Assembly: GCA_022446985.1 (NCBI GenBank)
Contig: JAKVBD010000003.1
Span: 1-64,000, forward strand
DNA length: 64,000 nucleotides
Reading direction: 5' to 3'
Source: Lentisphaerales bacterium
GTDB lineage: Bacteria; Verrucomicrobiota; Lentisphaeria; Lentisphaerales; Lentisphaeraceae
Shown here: positions 20,014-28,462 of the stretch, piece by piece
Layout of the letters: each line of letters starts with the position of its first letter
How positions within the stretch are numbered: the stretch's first letter is position 1
The notes under the pieces: generated by a model
Seen by the model: the letters and a program-made list of their open reading frames with translations, nothing else
Told to the model about the DNA's origin: nothing
The model's database searches: none
Made by a program: the position numbers and the translations under genes

Positions 20014-21663
20014 ATGTCCAATTTTCGTTTTAAAGTCGGTGACTCTATTATGTGTAATCTTGGAGCAAATGGCTGGAAGCTTGGGAAGATTATTGCTTTA
20101 AACTACCGGGAAGATCATTGGCCTGCAGGTAAAATTGCTCCCTATCAAGTGATGATTGGGGAGGATCATACGCTAATCTATGCTCCTGAGGATGACCCAC
20201 GGCTTTGTCGCGAAGCAAGTCTGGAGGATTTGAGAATTACTTCTCGTACAGATGCGCTTGCACAACTTTCAAACAATGATCTGGAATCGGCTAGTGAAGA
20301 TAAAATAAGTGATTCACAGCTTCAACGCTCTGACCATTCAAATAATCCTGACTATTCAAACTACCGAAACGGAAATTGCCATTGTTGTCATTCTTGTCCA
20401 CAAAGCTGGTCGACAACTGAACTCTTTAGTGAACATTACCGTTGTGCTTCTCGAAACCAACTTAAAGTTACCAGACACACAGTTGATCTAGGCCAATTCA
20501 GTGTTGGAGATTTATTAAACTACTCGACTAAAAAGGATACACCTTGTAAAGAAGGTTTTCAGCAAAGTCCTACCTTGGTCAGACTGCAACCCGGCATTTC
20601 TTTCTCTGATGATGGTTTCCTTGATGGCGAGATAAAATTTGATCCATATAGAGAAACGTCATACAAAGTAAAATTTGTAGCTGTTAGTACAGTGCATTGG
20701 GATGATCCCGAAGTTGGTATTCTTCGCCTGGAAGTAAACTTTCTCGTCGAAGGTAATAAACCACCAGTTAATTTCGACAGCGAAAGCTTCATAAAAGATC
20801 AGCAGCAAGCTCGTAGCATTGCCCAAAGTAAACTTAATGAACTGGGCTATATTTGGGAACAATGGGAGTATGGAGAGCTAAGTAACAGTGACACTTGTGA
20901 TCGAATGACTACCGAACTTCACCAACTGCGAGAATTATTGGAAACCTATCCAAGGCTCGATGGCGGCTGGTGGTGGGTGCAACTTGGTGGTTTTCACATG
21001 AACGTCCATAAACTTCTTGAAAATAAACTTTTCGAATGCGAACTCTACCTTGGCTATGCCCTCACCTTTGGTGATCCGCAAGTCCGTCAACAAGCTGAGA
21101 TGAATCTTGAAGGCTGTTACCAAAAGAGACTTCTCGAAGCTGCACGATTCATGTGGAACGATGGTATAAAATTGATGATGAACAATGAATACTCAGCCGC
21201 TGCCGAAATATTTAAACTGGCAGCTGAGAAAAAGGATGGTTGGGGATGGGCCGTGAATTACGGAGACATTTGGATAAGCCAGGCAAATGCAAGACTTATA
21301 AATGCAGTAGACCTTTTGGGGCAAAATGTTATCAACACAAATGAATCAGAACTGATAATTTCCGAAGTCGAAAAACTCATCGAAATAGCCAAAGAAAGAA
21401 CTGAAGAAGCCGGAGCCTTTGTTTCAAAAGGACACCCATGGACTACAGAGCTTTGTGAAGCCCTTAAATCCTACCGCAGGCTGCAAAAGGCAGACCTCGA
21501 TACAACCGGTTGGCTTGAAGAACTCAAACTAAGAACCAATTATTGGTGTGCCCAGGTTCTAGCGGGAGCATTTCCTTTCCCACCAAAATTAAAACCTCGA
21601 TCAGAAGATATGGAAGAGCTAAAGCAGCGTCTTCCAGGACTCAACGAAAATAACAGTTACTAA
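20014..21663 (+). CDS. Uncharacterised mosaic protein with barrel-like N-terminus and helical-repeat C-terminus
   Basis: 549 residues, function not recognised. Residues 5-72 (KVGDSIMCNLGANGWKLGKI through PYQVMIGEDHTLIYAPEDD) look like a small beta-barrel of Tudor/SH3 type. A cysteine/histidine cluster, NCHCCHSCPQSW, follows near 120-131. A conserved-looking beta-rich domain spans about 150-250 (LGQFSVGDLLNYS, KFVAVSTVHWDDPEVG). Residues about 270-549 are helical, with TPR-like segments (NEYSAAAEIFKLAAEKKDGWGW) and a Trp-rich stretch GGWWWVQLGGFHMNVHKLL. Similar N-terminal domains occur in predicted algal and bacterial proteins as far as I recall. It is cytosolic, with no signal peptide. Confidence 0.65.
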   Translation: MSNFRFKVGDSIMCNLGANGWKLGKIIALNYREDHWPAGKIAPYQVMIGEDHTLIYAPEDDPRLCREASLEDLRITSRTDALAQLSNNDLESASEDKISDSQLQRSDHSNNPDYSNYRNGNCHCCHSCPQSWSTTELFSEHYRCASRNQLKVTRHTVDLGQFSVGDLLNYSTKKDTPCKEGFQQSPTLVRLQPGISFSDDGFLDGEIKFDPYRETSYKVKFVAVSTVHWDDPEVGILRLEVNFLVEGNKPPVNFDSESFIKDQQQARSIAQSKLNELGYIWEQWEYGELSNSDTCDRMTTELHQLRELLETYPRLDGGWWWVQLGGFHMNVHKLLENKLFECELYLGYALTFGDPQVRQQAEMNLEGCYQKRLLEAARFMWNDGIKLMMNNEYSAAAEIFKLAAEKKDGWGWAVNYGDIWISQANARLINAVDLLGQNVINTNESELIISEVEKLIEIAKERTEEAGAFVSKGHPWTTELCEALKSYRRLQKADLDTTGWLEELKLRTNYWCAQVLAGAFPFPPKLKPRSEDMEELKQRLPGLNENNSY

Positions 21664-21677
21664 TATTAAAGGATAAT

Positions 21678-22022
21678 ATGAATCAAATCTCACAAATGCT
21701 TATGGATATTTCACAAGGTTATATTGATGAAGGTCTAAGCTTAGTTGAACAAGAACACTTAATGAGATCTGTTGGCTCTGCATGGAATATGGCTTGCTTT
21801 GATCCCCCAGAAAGATTCAACCAACTACACCAATACATGCAAAATTTTAAAAAGAACAATAACCTGAGTACGGACGATTATGCTAGCATGGAACATAACA
21901 TGATGACTCTCATGGAGCAAAAAGACCTACTCTACCCAAATGAAAAAATAAAAGTACAAGACCTTCAGCTGGCGGTGAAAAACGGCCAGATTATACTATC
22001 TGTATCATCCACTAAATTTTAA
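21678..22022 (+). CDS. Hypothetical protein
   Basis: 114 residues, unrecognised. The N-terminal 90 residues are predominantly helical and Met-rich (MNQISQMLMDISQGYIDEG, MEHNMMTLMEQKD), ending in a short beta-like tail. It starts 14 nt after the mosaic protein with SD AAAGGA, so it is probably in the same transcript. Confidence 0.55.
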   Translation: MNQISQMLMDISQGYIDEGLSLVEQEHLMRSVGSAWNMACFDPPERFNQLHQYMQNFKKNNNLSTDDYASMEHNMMTLMEQKDLLYPNEKIKVQDLQLAVKNGQIILSVSSTKF

Positions 22023-22069
22023 TGTAAAAGCTAGTCTCGCTTACTCTGAACCAAAGTTAACCTTAATTT

Positions 22070-22840
22070 ATGAACAAAATGAAACTCTTACTTGCAGTTA
22101 CAGGCTTGATTTTGATTGGCTACGTCAGCTTTGCATCAAATAAAGTTCCTGTCTATAAAGCTAAGATTATCAATACATACCCACATGATTCAAAGGCATT
22201 CACCCAAGGTCTCATTTATCACGAAGGATTTCTTTATGAAAGTACCGGTTTGCGAGGCGAATCAAGCTTGCGCAAAGTAAAACTGAAAACTGGTGAAGTC
22301 TTACAAAAGCGAGACTTACAGCCTAAACTATTTGGCGAAGGTTTAGCAATCTGGAAAAATCAATTAATCCAACTTACCTGGCACGCAGGAGTAGCCTTTG
22401 TCTGTGACATAGAAAAGTTCAATGTGCTTAAGGCCTTTGCGTATTCTGGAGAAGGATGGGGCTTAACTGCAAATGATGACAACTTCATCATGAGTGATGG
22501 CTCAGCAGAACTACGCTTTCTCGATCCTAAAACATTCAAAGAAGTGAAGAAAATCACGGTCACCGACGAAGATGGAAAGCCTGTCAAAAACCTTAATGAG
22601 CTTGAGTTTATAGATGGTGAAATATTTGCGAATGTCTGGATGAAAAATAAGATTGCCAGAATTGGTCCTGAATCGGGTAAGGTCAATGCCTGGATTGACT
22701 TAATCGATCTCGTGCCACCAGAACATAAGGGCAGCGATGAAGCTGTACTCAATGGCATAGCGTATGACTCGAAAAATGACCGTTTATTCGTCACAGGAAA
22801 GCTCTGGCCCGAACTATACGAAATCAAGATTAGTAAGTAA
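22070..22840 (+). CDS. Glutaminyl-peptide cyclotransferase (plant-type beta-propeller)
   Basis: 256 residues with an N-terminal signal peptide (about 1-21, LLAVTGLILIGYVSFAS) indicating export. The body matches glutamine cyclotransferases of PF05096: YPHDSKAFTQGLIYHEGFLYESTGLRGES near the N-terminus, LTWHAGVAF, NELEFIDGEIFANVWMKNKIARI and AVLNGIAYDSKNDRLFVTGKLWPELYEI towards the end. These enzymes convert N-terminal glutamine to pyroglutamate, protecting exported peptides. Each quoted segment is typical of the papaya-type propeller rather than the animal zinc enzyme. Confidence 0.88.
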   Translation: MNKMKLLLAVTGLILIGYVSFASNKVPVYKAKIINTYPHDSKAFTQGLIYHEGFLYESTGLRGESSLRKVKLKTGEVLQKRDLQPKLFGEGLAIWKNQLIQLTWHAGVAFVCDIEKFNVLKAFAYSGEGWGLTANDDNFIMSDGSAELRFLDPKTFKEVKKITVTDEDGKPVKNLNELEFIDGEIFANVWMKNKIARIGPESGKVNAWIDLIDLVPPEHKGSDEAVLNGIAYDSKNDRLFVTGKLWPELYEIKISK

Positions 22841-22853
22841 AAATAAATTACAA

Positions 22854-23156
22854 ATGAATACAGATAAACTTAAACAGCTTGTTAGGTCAATTAATGATTA
22901 TGAACTGACAAACTTAAATCTCAGTGAGCCTCTTTTTGAGTACGCTCCTAACATTCATTACAAAAAAGCTTTAATCAGTATATGGCAGCAACGAAGGAAG
23001 ACTTTATCTTCTGAAAAGCATATACAGCAATCAATTCAACACTTTCTAACGGAACTTGAAAATCACCCCGAAATGGAGCCTTTGTACTCATGGAATGATG
23101 ACAGGTATTGGGGCTGGTGCAATCAAGAAGAGATACTGATAATACTGGAAAAATAA
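22854..23156 (+). CDS. Hypothetical protein
   Basis: 100 residues starting at MNTDKLKQLV. The reading frame is open upstream to 22764, but that stretch lies over the cyclotransferase end, so I place the start at 22854, 13 nt after that gene. No strong SD is visible. Helical and charged, with a Trp-rich end (YSWNDDRYWGWCNQEE). No family recognised. Confidence 0.5.
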   Translation: MNTDKLKQLVRSINDYELTNLNLSEPLFEYAPNIHYKKALISIWQQRRKTLSSEKHIQQSIQHFLTELENHPEMEPLYSWNDDRYWGWCNQEEILIILEK

Positions 23157-23179
23157 CTCTAAAAAGTAAGGGTAAATAA

Positions 23180-23587
23180 ATGATAGACTTTTTAACAAAT
23201 CTTTTCCAAGAAGAGAATTCTTCAGATAACTATACTCAAGACGAAAGAGAAGCCCTTCTGGAAATTATTTTACTTTCGACTTATATCGATAATCACCTGG
23301 ATCTTTCAGAGAAGAAAATCATGGAGTCAGAAGTCGAGTCTCTCGCTTGGGAATCTGTAACTCCTGTAGAAAACTTTATCAGCGAAAAAATTGGTGGCAT
23401 AAGAAATGCCATTAATCATGAGAGCTTTAAGAAAGAAATTCTAACTTCAATTCAAAAGAGATTATTCTCTGAAGAATCTAAAAAGAGCGCCTATGCTTTC
23501 TGCGAAAAAGTTCTCATGGCGGATGGCACGAAGACTAAAGCTGAAAGTGACTTCCAAAATACCCTAAAGAGCTATATTGGTCTCTAG
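23180..23587 (+). CDS. TerB-like protein
   Basis: 135 residues, all-helical. The spacing of acidic segments, LLEIILLSTYIDNHLDLSEKKIM early and AYAFCEKVLMADGTKTKAE late, resembles the TerB/DjlA tellurite-resistance fold, in which paired helices carry metal-binding acidic residues. The precise role is unknown. A poor SD (AAGGGTA) precedes it. Its neighbours are unrelated small genes. The family assignment is by fold-level pattern only. Confidence 0.55.
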   Translation: MIDFLTNLFQEENSSDNYTQDEREALLEIILLSTYIDNHLDLSEKKIMESEVESLAWESVTPVENFISEKIGGIRNAINHESFKKEILTSIQKRLFSEESKKSAYAFCEKVLMADGTKTKAESDFQNTLKSYIGL

Positions 23588-23661
23588 ACTTTTACTGTAC
23601 TAACTCTCGCTTTTAAATTTTATTCATTATATAGTTAACTGATAATAAGAGGAACTGAAAG

Positions 23662-23880
23662 ATGGAAGATTTTATTTTCCCAAAGACTTTCGATGAATGG
23701 CGTCACACTATCACTGTTAAAGGCGGAATAGAGCTTACTCCAAGTTATGTTTCTGAACGAATTGCAATTTTGAAAAATGAAAAAGATTCAAGTACACAAA
23801 ACTTTATCAAATTATACGGTAGAGAATATCACCAGCAAGTAAGCAGTTGGTTTGAACAAGAACAAATGGCGAATGGCTAG
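23662..23880 (+). CDS. Hypothetical protein
   Basis: 72 residues with SD AGAGGAACTGA before the ATG. Soluble, charged, with a Trp in FDEWRHT and SSWFEQEQ. Not recognised. Confidence 0.5.
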   Translation: MEDFIFPKTFDEWRHTITVKGGIELTPSYVSERIAILKNEKDSSTQNFIKLYGREYHQQVSSWFEQEQMANG

Positions 23881-23972
23881 CCGACATAAATTTTCCTCTT
23901 AAGCTCTATAAATTATTTTAAGTAACTAACTATTGGGTCTTGGATCAGAGATTAAATCAATAAGATTAAATA

Positions 23973-24167
23973 ATGGATACTAAAAACATAATATCGAGTA
24001 AGTGGACCTCTCAACAAGTTGAGAATAAGCGTAAGCATTTTGAAGTTGTGTCTTTCAACAACAAGGAAAAGTCGGTTTATCTAAAACCGATTCTGAAGGG
24101 AAAGAGTCAACTGGCAACTCTTGAAGAGCTATCAAATACAGATCTGTGGCGATCCGGTTGGAACTAA
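23973..24167 (+). CDS. Trp-rich TIGR02450-like small protein
   Basis: 64 residues: an opening SSKWTSQQVENKRKHFEVV, a central beta strand pair and an ending DLWRSGWN. This is the layout of the short tryptophan-rich conserved family TIGR02450 (SKWTA...KHF...W..GW). Function unknown. Complete at family length. It sits alone, with a hairpin just downstream. Confidence 0.75.
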   Translation: MDTKNIISSKWTSQQVENKRKHFEVVSFNNKEKSVYLKPILKGKSQLATLEELSNTDLWRSGWN

Positions 24168-24173
24168 AGAATC

Positions 24174-24198
24174 ATCGTCCCCAACTTTTGAGGACGAT
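24174..24198 (+). terminator. Hairpin downstream of the Trp-rich gene
   Basis: ATCGTCC (24174-24180) pairs with GGACGAT (24192-24198) across an 11-nt loop. No clear U-tract follows, so it may be a weak or Rho-dependent end. Confidence 0.4.
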
Positions 24199-24219
24199 AT
24201 AAATTCATTCTAATTAAGC

Positions 24220-24312
24220 TTACGCTTCTCTTTTCATTTGCGCAATTACACATGCTGAAACTGCGACGAACCAACTTGTTGCTGCTACTGTTCCAATAAT
24301 TATTGCGGTCAT
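24220..24312 (-). CDS. 30-residue single-TM microprotein
   Basis: A short reading frame, ATG at 24310-24312, encodes 30 residues: MTAIIIGTVAATSWFVAVSA, then CVIAQMKREA. It is preceded on the minus strand by a strong purine-rich SD (AGGAGATTAGGAA). Residues 3-24 form a hydrophobic helix and the end is basic, as in bacterial single-span microproteins. It sits in an otherwise gene-free interval between two hairpins. No homologue is recognised, and translation is unproven. Confidence 0.55.
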   Translation of the reverse strand: MTAIIIGTVAATSWFVAVSACVIAQMKREA

Positions 24313-24432
24313 TTCCTAATCTCCTATATATTAAATTTATTTTAGAGATATAAAGAAAGTTTGATTCCTGCCATCACCATTAGAAGACATCTCGTTTATT
24401 ATAAATGGGTTATAACTATTCTTACTGACCAA

Positions 24433-24467
24433 CAAAAAAGCCTTCATCCAGTTTTGGATAAAGGCTT
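24433..24467 (-). terminator. Rho-independent terminator of lacI
   Basis: On the minus strand the stem AAGCCTTTATCCA pairs, with one mismatch, with TGGATGAAGGCTT and is followed by a T-run (complement of AAAAAA at 24434-24439). It lies 30 nt after the lacI stop. Confidence 0.85.
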
Positions 24468-24496
24468 AGAAAGTTCGTTTTTAAAATCGGATAGAT

Positions 24497-25555
24497 TTAA
24501 ATCTTACCTGTGTTGCGAATAAGCTCAGGCTGAATTCTTAGAATTTCAGAAGTGCCGTCTTTAGTGGCCAGACGTCTAATCAGTTGCTGAACTGCAGCTT
24601 CACCAATTTTCTCAGCACCGATTTCAATCGTTGCCGGGTGCGGATAAAGACCTTCAAGATAAGGCTCTTCGTTATTACAAGAAATGATTTTATAATCTGA
24701 AGGGCTAACACCTTTTTCTCTCAGACAAGCATAAACTCTTGCCGTTAAGCGGTCGGAAGGAATGAAAAGCGAATCTACACCTTTCATTTCTAAAAGTTCA
24801 TCAATCTGCTGCTCAAGAACACCTTCTTTCATGTCCGGATCTGTAATGCGATCCTGGCTCTTGCCTTTGCCATGGACGATTAATACAGCTTCACCACCAT
24901 TGGCTTTAAATGCTTTTTTGAAGGCTTCTCCCCTTACCTTAAATTCCGGGTGAGCGGGAGACGGATCGAGGTAAACAGCTTTTTTACACTTTTCTTCTGA
25001 AAGATAATCAGCAGCAATTTTGCCGATCGCCTTATTATCCGGAACAACGCGATCGACTTTCAGAGTATCGTTAGGATCACTTAATATATTATAAGCGTAA
25101 ACTGCTGGTAGGTTTTTAAAGAGTTTCTTAAGGTCTGCCGGAGGTGCATACCCTGTAACGATAATGCCATCAACACTACGTCGATCAAGCAAACCAGGTA
25201 GTCTAGAAAGGTCAGCTACCGGTGTCACCAACATCGAAAGGTCAGCTTCCTGAAGAGCGTTCTGTACGCCAAGTAAAGTTGTTGCAAAAAGTGGAATTTT
25301 TAATGCACTGCCAGTTAATCCTAAAGTTACAACTGCTATGTGACCTGTGTGAATACCCTGATTAGCACGACTACGACGACCGCGCTTACGAGCTGAAGGT
25401 GCTGTAGTGTAGCCAAGGCGTTCAATAACATCCTTAACTTTTTGAGCAGTTTCCGGTGATATTCTTGGGTGATCGTTGACCACACGAGAGACAGTCATTG
25501 CTGAAACACCAGCCTCTTTGGCGACATCTTGTAGAGTTGGTATCTTGCCTTTCAT
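24497..25555 (-). CDS. LacI-family transcriptional regulator
   Basis: 352 residues. The N-terminal helix-turn-helix and hinge are typical (TLQDVAKEAGVSAMTVSRVV, then NDHPRISPETAQKV and IERLGY). A periplasmic-binding-protein-like effector domain covers about 65-350. I chose the ATG at 25555 because AAGGAA precedes it at good spacing. The ATG at 25576 would add only seven residues. A basic linker, RKRGRRSRAN, follows the DNA-binding domain. It is divergent from a sugar oxidoreductase/isomerase pair, which it probably controls, with a sugar or polyol derivative as the likely effector (inference). Confidence 0.92.
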   Translation of the reverse strand: MKGKIPTLQDVAKEAGVSAMTVSRVVNDHPRISPETAQKVKDVIERLGYTTAPSARKRGRRSRANQGIHTGHIAVVTLGLTGSALKIPLFATTLLGVQNALQEADLSMLVTPVADLSRLPGLLDRRSVDGIIVTGYAPPADLKKLFKNLPAVYAYNILSDPNDTLKVDRVVPDNKAIGKIAADYLSEEKCKKAVYLDPSPAHPEFKVRGEAFKKAFKANGGEAVLIVHGKGKSQDRITDPDMKEGVLEQQIDELLEMKGVDSLFIPSDRLTARVYACLREKGVSPSDYKIISCNNEEPYLEGLYPHPATIEIGAEKIGEAAVQQLIRRLATKDGTSEILRIQPELIRNTGKI

Positions 25556-25687
25556 TGATTCCTTGAAATTATGCATTAAGGTTTACGTTCCAATCTCGTA
25601 GTAGAGAGTGTATGTGTCAAGTTGTTTTATGCTAAACAGCTTATTAATTGTAAAAAAATCACAAGATTTTGTTATTTAAAACACTAG

Positions 25688-25724
25688 AAAGTTTTGTAGA
25701 TTATCAATATAGTTTCAAAACTTT
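25688..25724. promoter_or_regulatory. Inverted repeat, candidate regulator site
   Basis: AAAGTTTTG (25688-25696) and CAAAACTTT (25716-25724) form a perfect 9-bp inverted repeat with a 19-bp spacer, 34 bp before the oxidoreductase start and in the lacI intergenic region. The spacing is wider than a classical LacI-family operator, so the assignment is tentative. Confidence 0.4.
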
Positions 25725-25757
25725 GTTACATTTTATGTTAAAATAAGGAATATCCAG

Positions 25758-26921
25758 ATGGCTCAAAGAAAAATACGCATGGGTATGGTTGGCGGCGGCC
25801 GTGGTGCATTCATCGGTGCAGTCCACAGAATTGCTGCTGCCATTGACCAGCAAATTGAACTGGTTTGCGGTGCTTTTAGCTCAACTCCTGAAAAATCAAA
25901 AGCTTCCGGCTCAGACTTCTTCCTTCCTCCTGAAAGATGTTATGGCACTTTCCAGGAAATGATTGAGACTGAAAAGACTCTTCCTGAAGGTGAGCGCATG
26001 GATTTCATCGCTATCGTAACTCCAAACCATATGCACTTCCCTCCTGCAAAAATGGCTTTGGAAAATGGCTTCCACGTTCTTTCTGACAAACCTGCTTGTT
26101 TTAACACTGCTGAAGTTAAAGAACTTGCTGAGATTGTTAAAAACTCAGGTAAACTTTATGGACTGACTCACAACTATCCTGGTTACCCAATGGTTAAACA
26201 GGCTCGCCAGATGGTTAAAGAAGGTAAGCTTGGTAAAATCAGAAAAGTTATCGTAGAATACCCACAGGGTTGGCTTGCGACTAAAGTTGAAGATGACGCA
26301 GAAGCCAAACAGGCTTCATGGAGAACTGATCCATCTAAGAGTGGTGCTGGCGGTTGTATCGGTGATATCGGTACTCATGCAGAAAATCTTGCTGAGTATA
26401 TCACTGGTTTAGAGATTAAAGAATTAGCTGCAGACATCACAGCTTTCGTTGAAGGTCGTCAGCTGGATGACGATTGTAACGTTCTTCTTCGTTTTGACAA
26501 TGGTGCTAAAGGTATCCTTCACTCATCACAGATTTCTGTTGGTGAAGAGAATAACCTAAACATCCGCGTTTACGGTGAAAAAGGCGGTCTTGAGTGGCAC
26601 CAAAAAGAGCCTAACTCAATGCTTGTTAAATGGTTGGAAGAGCCAATGCAGGTTTACCGCACTGGTATGGGTTACATGAGTGATATCGCTCAAGCTGGTA
26701 CTCGTACTCCTCCTGCTCACCCGGAAGGTTATCTTGAAGCATTTGCAAACGTTTACAAAAACTTTGCAAATCACATCCGTACTGTTGAAGCTGGTGAGAC
26801 TCCAGACGAGATCTGCACAGACTACCCAAAAATAGAAGACGGTGTTCGCGGTATGGCATTTATCGATGCCGTAGTTGCAAGTTCAAACAACAACGCAGCC
26901 TGGACTGCGATTGACGCTTAA
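25758..26921 (+). CDS. Gfo/Idh/MocA-family oxidoreductase
   Basis: 387 residues. The N-terminal Rossmann fold opens with MGMVGGGRGAFIGAVHRIAA, the NAD(P)-binding glycine motif. VTPNHMHFPPAKMALENGFH and LSDKPAC give the conserved E/DKP loop near 112-118. The GGCIGDIGTHAENLAEY segment holds the catalytic Asp/His region of this family. The substrate is probably a sugar or cyclitol, but the exact one cannot be read. SD AAGGAA precedes the ATG. The isomerase gene follows after 31 nt, and LacI is divergent. Confidence 0.9.
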   Translation: MAQRKIRMGMVGGGRGAFIGAVHRIAAAIDQQIELVCGAFSSTPEKSKASGSDFFLPPERCYGTFQEMIETEKTLPEGERMDFIAIVTPNHMHFPPAKMALENGFHVLSDKPACFNTAEVKELAEIVKNSGKLYGLTHNYPGYPMVKQARQMVKEGKLGKIRKVIVEYPQGWLATKVEDDAEAKQASWRTDPSKSGAGGCIGDIGTHAENLAEYITGLEIKELAADITAFVEGRQLDDDCNVLLRFDNGAKGILHSSQISVGEENNLNIRVYGEKGGLEWHQKEPNSMLVKWLEEPMQVYRTGMGYMSDIAQAGTRTPPAHPEGYLEAFANVYKNFANHIRTVEAGETPDEICTDYPKIEDGVRGMAFIDAVVASSNNNAAWTAIDA

Positions 26922-26952
26922 TAAAAACGTATAGTATAGGGAATATTATAAC

Positions 26953-27993
26953 ATGGCTAGAACTGTATTTCACGCTAGTATCGAAGGCGCTCAGCACGGT
27001 GCTAAAACTCTTGAAGAATTCGTAGTTTTCGCAAAAAACGCTGGTGCTGCCGGTGCAGAACCTTCTAACTACCACATCGAAGATGGTAACGGTGGTTTCA
27101 AAAGCGCTCAGGAAATTAGAGACGTTTTCGAAAAGCACGACATGAAACTTGACGGTATTTCTTGTCACTGCCCAATGTGGGTACACACGACTGCATGGAC
27201 TGAGAGTAAAACTATTCGCCCTTTCCTTCCTAAAGACGTATGGACACAATCTGCAGATGCAATCGAAGCTTGGTGTGAAGACTACATCCTAAGATATTTC
27301 GACTTAGTTTCTGAGCTCGGTCTAAAAATTACTCCTATGTTCTGGGGTATGTCTCACGGTTTCGAAGTTGCTACTGGTTATCCATTCGGTTTCTTCTCTG
27401 GTCCTGAGTACGATCTAATCAAAGAAGGTAATGAGCGTTTCGTTAACAAAACTGCTAAGATCCGTGCAGCTGCTAACGCACAAGGCATTTACCTTTGCCA
27501 CGAGATTCACCCGAACTCAGCTGCTCTTTGTGCTGACGACTTCAACATGCTTGTTGATGCCTGTGATGGCGATAAGTGTCTTGGTGTTACTGCCGACCCG
27601 TCTCACTGCTGGGAAGGTGAAGATTTCGAAACTCGTTTCATGAAAGTTGCTGACAGAATTTATGCTGCAGCAGTTAAAAACTTCGTTATCCGTCCCGGTG
27701 TTAACCTAAGATCTATGACTGGTGACTGGACTAAGCGCGCTATGCAGTTCTGTGACATCCCAACTGGTGACATGAACATGATGCGTTTTACTGAGCTTCT
27801 AATCAACGTTGGCTACCACGAGCGCTACATGAAGATCATGGGTACAGAAACTGCTCCTCTGGTAACAGAAGCTGAAAGTGCTTACCGTGATCTGGATGCA
27901 ACTAGTACTAACGCTATTCAGTACGCAGCAAACAACTTGGTATTCCCAATTGCTGAAGGCTCATTTGAAGAGGGCATGGGTTCTGAAGACTAA
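26953..27993 (+). CDS. Sugar phosphate isomerase/epimerase, TIM-barrel
   Basis: 346 residues of the xylose-isomerase-like TIM-barrel family (AP endonuclease 2 superfamily). Likely metal ligands appear in CHEIHPN (Glu/His), GVTADPSHCWEGED (Asp/His) and an earlier DGISCHCPMW. Pairs of a Gfo/Idh/MocA oxidoreductase with such an isomerase are common in sugar or inositol catabolism, where 3-keto intermediates are interconverted. The reaction is not defined here. A strong terminator follows. Confidence 0.85.
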   Translation: MARTVFHASIEGAQHGAKTLEEFVVFAKNAGAAGAEPSNYHIEDGNGGFKSAQEIRDVFEKHDMKLDGISCHCPMWVHTTAWTESKTIRPFLPKDVWTQSADAIEAWCEDYILRYFDLVSELGLKITPMFWGMSHGFEVATGYPFGFFSGPEYDLIKEGNERFVNKTAKIRAAANAQGIYLCHEIHPNSAALCADDFNMLVDACDGDKCLGVTADPSHCWEGEDFETRFMKVADRIYAAAVKNFVIRPGVNLRSMTGDWTKRAMQFCDIPTGDMNMMRFTELLINVGYHERYMKIMGTETAPLVTEAESAYRDLDATSTNAIQYAANNLVFPIAEGSFEEGMGSED

Positions 27994-28016
27994 GAATCAA
28001 CTTAGCTAAAGACTTT

Positions 28017-28046
28017 AAAAGCCTCCGTGAAAACGGGGGCTTTTTT
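28017..28046 (+). terminator. Rho-independent terminator after the isomerase
   Basis: AAAAGCCTCCGT-GAAA-ACGGGGGCTTTTTT is a near-perfect hairpin with a U-tract on the plus strand. Its reverse has four Ts, so it may also serve the converging minus-strand operon. Confidence 0.9.
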
Positions 28047-28055
28047 GTAGTATAA

Positions 28056-28436
28056 TTAGCCACCTTGCTCTATTTCTATTTGGTAGCCAATCTTTTCAGC
28101 GAGTTGCTGAACCAAATCAATCAAACCATCTTCTTCCAAGTGATCATAATCCGGGAAAACCATAATCCCCTGATTATTCGAAACATCGAAATGGAAGTGT
28201 TTACTTTTATCTGAGTTGTAAATCAAGCAGCGAACAGGCTTTGCATCTTTATACATGTCGATAAGAATTTGATCGGCATTCATATCCTTCAAAAACTTTA
28301 AACGTTCTTCAGCTTCCTTACGCGCTGTTTCTTCGTCAAACTCGTAGTTGGTAAAGTTCTGAATGATTATTTTAATAATATCTTCTGGATCGAGATACCT
28401 CTTTCCTGCTGCTTCAAGGGCAAAGTACTTAGCCAA
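28056..28436 (-). CDS. Hypothetical protein at end of the moa operon
   Basis: 126 residues, not recognised. The N-terminal half is helical and acidic/basic (DPEDIIKIIIQNF, ARKEAEERLKFLKDM). The C-terminal half has beta strands (VRCLIYNSDKSKHFHFDVS) and ends in IEIEQGG. The terminal Gly-Gly is noteworthy beside a MoaD, but there is no ubiquitin-like fold evident. It starts 26 nt after moaE, so it is probably the last gene of that operon. Confidence 0.6.
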   Translation of the reverse strand: MAKYFALEAAGKRYLDPEDIIKIIIQNFTNYEFDEETARKEAEERLKFLKDMNADQILIDMYKDAKPVRCLIYNSDKSKHFHFDVSNNQGIMVFPDYDHLEEDGLIDLVQQLAEKIGYQIEIEQGG

Positions 28437-28462
28437 AACATTTCCTCATAAGTCTAAATAGT

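Noticed and set aside
22360-22827. 155-residue open frame on the minus strand
   Set aside because: It lies wholly inside the glutamine cyclotransferase gene on the other strand, has a low-complexity Ser/Phe-rich product and no SD; it is a shadow.
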